A program made the position numbers and the translations under genes. DNA of 64,000 nt, taken from positions 2,800,001-2,864,000 of the forward strand of contig CP058931.1 in NCBI GenBank assembly GCA_024760505.1, written 5' to 3'. Under the pieces are notes generated by a model, which was not told the origin of the DNA, did not search any database, and saw only the letters and a list, made by a program, of their open reading frames with translations. The DNA comes from Nitrospira sp. (lineage in GTDB: Bacteria > Nitrospirota > Nitrospiria > Nitrospirales > UBA8639). Below, piece by piece: positions 61,307 through 64,000 of the stretch (its first letter is position 1; each line of letters begins with the position of its first letter).

Positions 61307-63286
61307 CTAGACGGGGTTTTTTTGATGCCAATACTTCCTAACGATGGTGACGAGGCTTTCAGCCGGACCTCCCTTGGTGACAAATGCCGCCGCTCCTGCC
61401 TCCCGAAACCATCGGGCCACGTCCGGCGTGTCGTAGACGGATAATCCGATCATGACCGTGTCGGGAAGGAATTCTTTGATTCTTTTGATGGCTTCCAGAC
61501 CGTCCATCTTGGGCATATGAAGATCCATCACCACGACGTCGGGACGGAGTGACTCACAGAGAGCAAGGGCATGGTTCCCGTCTTCTGCCTCTCCCACCAC
61601 TTCAAAATCCGTTTGAGCTTTCAAAATATGGCAAAATCCCTCACGGACCATCTTATGATCATCCGCGAGAAGAATGCGAATTTTTTCCGAAGGAGGTCGG
61701 GAAGCATGAGTCCTCTTGAAAGTGTGAAGCGGAGTCGGTGTGGCGGCACGTGGTTGGACATCCTCAGTGTTGTGTTCTATTGGAATATGCAGCAGGACTT
61801 GAGTTCCCTTCTGCGGGGCTGAATGAAGAACCATTTCTCCGCCGAGGGCCTCTAAGCGCTCCCGGATACTAAAGAGTCCAAAATTGGTTGGGGATTGTTC
61901 ATTTCTCTCTTGAGGACTTTCACTAAACCCGCAGCCAAAATCCTTCACCTCGATCAGCAGATGGTTACCCTGAAGAGACAGATTCACCATCACCTCATTG
62001 ACGCCGGAATGTTTGAGCACGTTATATAACAGTTCCCGAACGGATTGAAACACGAGAACGGCCTGATCCTCCGGCAGGTTTGGCGTCTCATCTGCACTGG
62101 TCAAGGTGACCGTTAAGCCCTGTTTTCCCATTTCCGTTCCCAACCAGACGAGAGCGGCATGGAGTCCGAATTCATAGAGACAGGTCGGACTGAGTTGGCT
62201 GACCAGTGTCCGTGTATAGGTCAAGGATTGGTCCAGGAGGGTATCCGCCTCCTGAATCACCTTGAGGAGGGTTTCTTTATCGGACATCGATTGACCTTGA
62301 TTTAATTTCAATCGACAGACGACCAGGAGCTGAGCCAGATAATCATGAAGGTCCGTCGCCAACCGGCGTCGTTCCCGTTGTTCGGTGACCGTGAGATCGG
62401 AAGCCATGGCGCGTAGCCGTTCCTGGTTGCGCGTGAGTTCCTGAGTACGTTGGATTACCCGTTCTTCCAAGGTGCGATTCAATTCGGCTAATTTGTCACT
62501 GGTATCTTTTTGAGCGCTTTTGTCTCGGACCACCTTGGCAAATCCGATCAGCTTGTCGTTGGGGTCGCGTATGGCCGTCACCGCGCCGCTGGCCCAAAAT
62601 CGTGACCCATCGGCCCGTACCAGCCAATTGTCATCGTCCCCTTTTTCTAAGGCTTCCGCTCTCCGCAATTCGGTTGCCGGACGACCCTTGCGTTGGTCCT
62701 CAGCGGTAAAGAGCATAGAAAAATGTTTTTGCAATGCCGCGTCTTCCGTGTAGCCCAAAAGCCGTTCAGCTCCGGAATTCCAATGAGTAATGTTCCCGTC
62801 CAAATCAAGCATGATAAAAGCCAGGCCGGTGGCTCCATCAACGAATAATCGGTACTTTCTTTCGCTGTCACGGCGAATTCGCTCATTTTTTTCCCGTTCC
62901 ATGGCATAGTGCAAAATCCGGGAAAGCAACACGGCATTCATCGAAGATTTAGGGAGATAATCCTGAGCCCCTAATTTGATGGCTTCAAGGGCCAGCGGTT
63001 CATCCTCATTCACGGTTAACACCACTAGGGGAATGGCCGAATTTGCCGACCGGATTCGCTTCAACGTTTCAAGACCATGGGTTTCCGGCAGATTTAAATC
63101 AAGAAGGATGACATCAAAGGGCGTGCTGTGAAGGATGGTCAGCGCCTCTTTCAGAGTCGATGCGCGGGTGATATGAAAGGGAGACATGCCGGAGGCATCC
63201 TTCAGCCGTTCGCGCACTAATTCCGCGTCGGCAGGATTGTCCTCCACGAGCAGGATGGAATACGTCGGGGATGAGGGATCGCTCAT
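61307..63286 (-). CDS. Receiver-PAS-HisKA_3-HATPase-receiver hybrid kinase (659 aa)
   Basis: Domain order: receiver (about 10-130, [13 protein letters not shown]), PAS (about 145-265, [20 protein letters not shown]), HisKA_3 ([20 protein letters not shown], about 305), HATPase ([29 protein letters not shown]), NarL-type receiver without DNA-binding domain (about 535-655, [20 protein letters not shown]). The start overlaps the stop of the preceding receiver gene (ATGA type), so a receiver and its kinase are translationally coupled. The transmitter module is nearly identical in layout to those of the 1393- and 1454-aa proteins. Confidence 0.9.
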   Translation of the reverse strand: MSDPSSPTYSILLVEDNPADAELVRERLKDASGMSPFHITRASTLKEALTILHSTPFDVILLDLNLPETHGLETLKRIRSANSAIPLVVLTVNEDEPLALEAIKLGAQDYLPKSSMNAVLLSRILHYAMEREKNERIRRDSERKYRLFVDGATGLAFIMLDLDGNITHWNSGAERLLGYTEDAALQKHFSMLFTAEDQRKGRPATELRRAEALEKGDDDNWLVRADGSRFWASGAVTAIRDPNDKLIGFAKVVRDKSAQKDTSDKLAELNRTLEERVIQRTQELTRNQERLRAMASDLTVTEQRERRRLATDLHDYLAQLLVVCRLKLNQGQSMSDKETLLKVIQEADTLLDQSLTYTRTLVSQLSPTCLYEFGLHAALVWLGTEMGKQGLTVTLTSADETPNLPEDQAVLVFQSVRELLYNVLKHSGVNEVMVNLSLQGNHLLIEVKDFGCGFSESPQERNEQSPTNFGLFSIRERLEALGGEMVLHSAPQKGTQVLLHIPIEHNTEDVQPRAATPTPLHTFKRTHASRPPSEKIRILLADDHKMVREGFCHILKAQTDFEVVGEAEDGNHALALCESLRPDVVVMDLHMPKMDGLEAIKRIKEFLPDTVMIGLSVYDTPDVARWFREAGAAAFVTKGGPAESLVTIVRKYWHQKNPV

Positions 63287-63726
63287 GACTCTGACACTTT
63301 TGGAGGGAGTTTTACCACGGCGAGCCAGAAATCTTCGAGTGATTGAATCATTTTGATGAATTGCAAAATATCAATGGGTTTGACCAGATACGCATTGGCA
63401 TGAAGATCGTAACTCCGCAAGACATCGGCTTCGTCATCGGAGGTGGTTAACACCACTACGGGGATGGTGCGAGTGTGCGGATCGGATTTGATTTCCTTCA
63501 GAACCTCTCTCCCGTCCTTTTTGGGAAGGTTTAAATCTAACAGAATAAGGTCCGGTCGGGGAACCTGTTGAAAGGGTGCTGTCTGCCGAATGAAGGCCAT
63601 GGCGTTAACCCCGTCTTGAACCACATGAATGGTATTCTGGAGACGCGCTTGCTGAAAAGCCTCCTGGGTAAGCCGGATATCAGCGGGATTATCCTCTATG
63701 AGTAAAATTTCAATAGGATTTTGCAT
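63283..63726 (-). CDS. Response regulator receiver, Rcp1-like
   Basis: 147 residues from ATG 63726 (GGAG 8 nt upstream). Receiver only: acidic Glu11/Asp12, phospho-acceptor Asp64 ([12 protein letters not shown]), switch Thr94/Thr95 ([11 protein letters not shown]), Lys116 (YLVKPID). The sequence type matches Rcp1-like regulators that pair with phytochrome-type kinases. Overlaps the 659-aa kinase gene; follows the partial kinase at 63741. Confidence 0.9.
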   Translation of the reverse strand: MQNPIEILLIEDNPADIRLTQEAFQQARLQNTIHVVQDGVNAMAFIRQTAPFQQVPRPDLILLDLNLPKKDGREVLKEIKSDPHTRTIPVVVLTTSDDEADVLRSYDLHANAYLVKPIDILQFIKMIQSLEDFWLAVVKLPPKVSES

Positions 63727-63740
63727 GAACATTCTCCGGT

Positions 63741-64000
63741 TTATTTAGGTAAGGTAAAAGAAAACTTGGATCCTCTTCCCGCTTCGGATTCGACCCAGAT
63801 GCGGCCTCCACGCCGTTCTAAGATTTTCTTACATATGGCCAGCCCGATTCCAGTGCCCTGGTACTCTTCCCGCGAGTGCAGTCTTTTGAAGGGAAGAAAG
63901 ATCCGCTCGAAATATTCCGATTCGACGCCGATCCCGTTATCCTGCACCGAAAAAGTCCACCCGTCGGACCTTTCCTCCGCCGATACATGAATAGCTGGCG
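63741..64000 (-). CDS. C-terminal end of a sensor histidine kinase (partial at window edge)
   Basis: The frame continues past the end of the window. Visible are the G1, F and G2 boxes of a HATPase domain: [35 protein letters not shown] and [16 protein letters not shown]. Its stop is 14 nt before the Rcp1-like receiver gene, so kinase, receiver and hybrid kinase probably form one operon. Confidence 0.9.
   Translation of the reverse strand, partial: PAIHVSAEERSDGWTFSVQDNGIGVESEYFERIFLPFKRLHSREEYQGTGIGLAICKKILERRGGRIWVESEAGRGSKFSFTLPK

Overview
The window (about 52% GC) looks like a chromosomal segment of a Nitrospira-like bacterium (phylum Nitrospirota). The hints are a hopanoid C-3 methylase (HpnR), a large set of secreted BON- and PRC-barrel proteins, a CheB/CheR/histidine-kinase fusion, and many small stress-type membrane proteins. 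This assignment is an inference, because no rRNA or other marker gene is present. I see no tRNA, rRNA, CRISPR array, insertion sequence or prophage.

Layout. 1-10.3 kb: envelope and stress genes (YqjD/YqjE/DUF3618-type trio, a baeRF protein, a giant AsmA protein, a BON lipoprotein, secreted OB/PRC-like and coiled-coil proteins) with a decayed porin fragment. 10.6-14.6 kb: small ORFs, katE catalase and a divergent 2-Cys peroxiredoxin, then a broken VOC gene. 14.9-18.4 kb: a Cys-rich mini-protein, two tandem DUF2238 membrane proteins and an outer-membrane barrel protein. 18.5-28.2 kb, mostly minus strand: carbon-metabolism genes, namely a four-gene set (Gfo/Idh/MocA oxidoreductase broken by an 8-bp duplication, a 59-aa ORF, an orphan sensory-rhodopsin-transducer homologue, a PoxB-like TPP enzyme) and a GH65/PfkB-kinase pair. 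28.8-30.7 kb: a DUF2892 protein and an MBL-rhodanese sulfur protein. 31-46 kb: PRC-barrel, BON and proline-rich envelope proteins mixed with hpnR, a cupin, an M48 protease, glucose-6-phosphate dehydrogenase, an MgtC-like protein, an AI-2E-family transporter and several tiny membrane peptides. 46-64 kb: a signalling block with receivers, a sigma-region-4-like protein, a 1393-aa double-kinase hybrid, a STAS protein, a 1454-aa CheB-CheR-kinase-receiver fusion, a 659-aa receiver-PAS-kinase-receiver protein, a stand-alone receiver and the end of another kinase. A six-BON protein and a secreted Lon-type protease homologue also lie in this block.

Together the content reads as an envelope-stress, oxidative-stress and sensing region. 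Three large kinases share the same carboxy-terminal layout (HisKA_3, HATPase, NarL-type receiver without DNA-binding domain), so their output must go to other proteins; the nearby receivers, STAS protein and sigma-like protein are candidates. Four intergenic gaps hold decayed genes (OprB-type porin, VOC protein, FAD-linked oxidase, alpha/beta hydrolase), in each case mainly the C-terminal end. The small ORFs and relics were read by eye and need homology searches to be settled.
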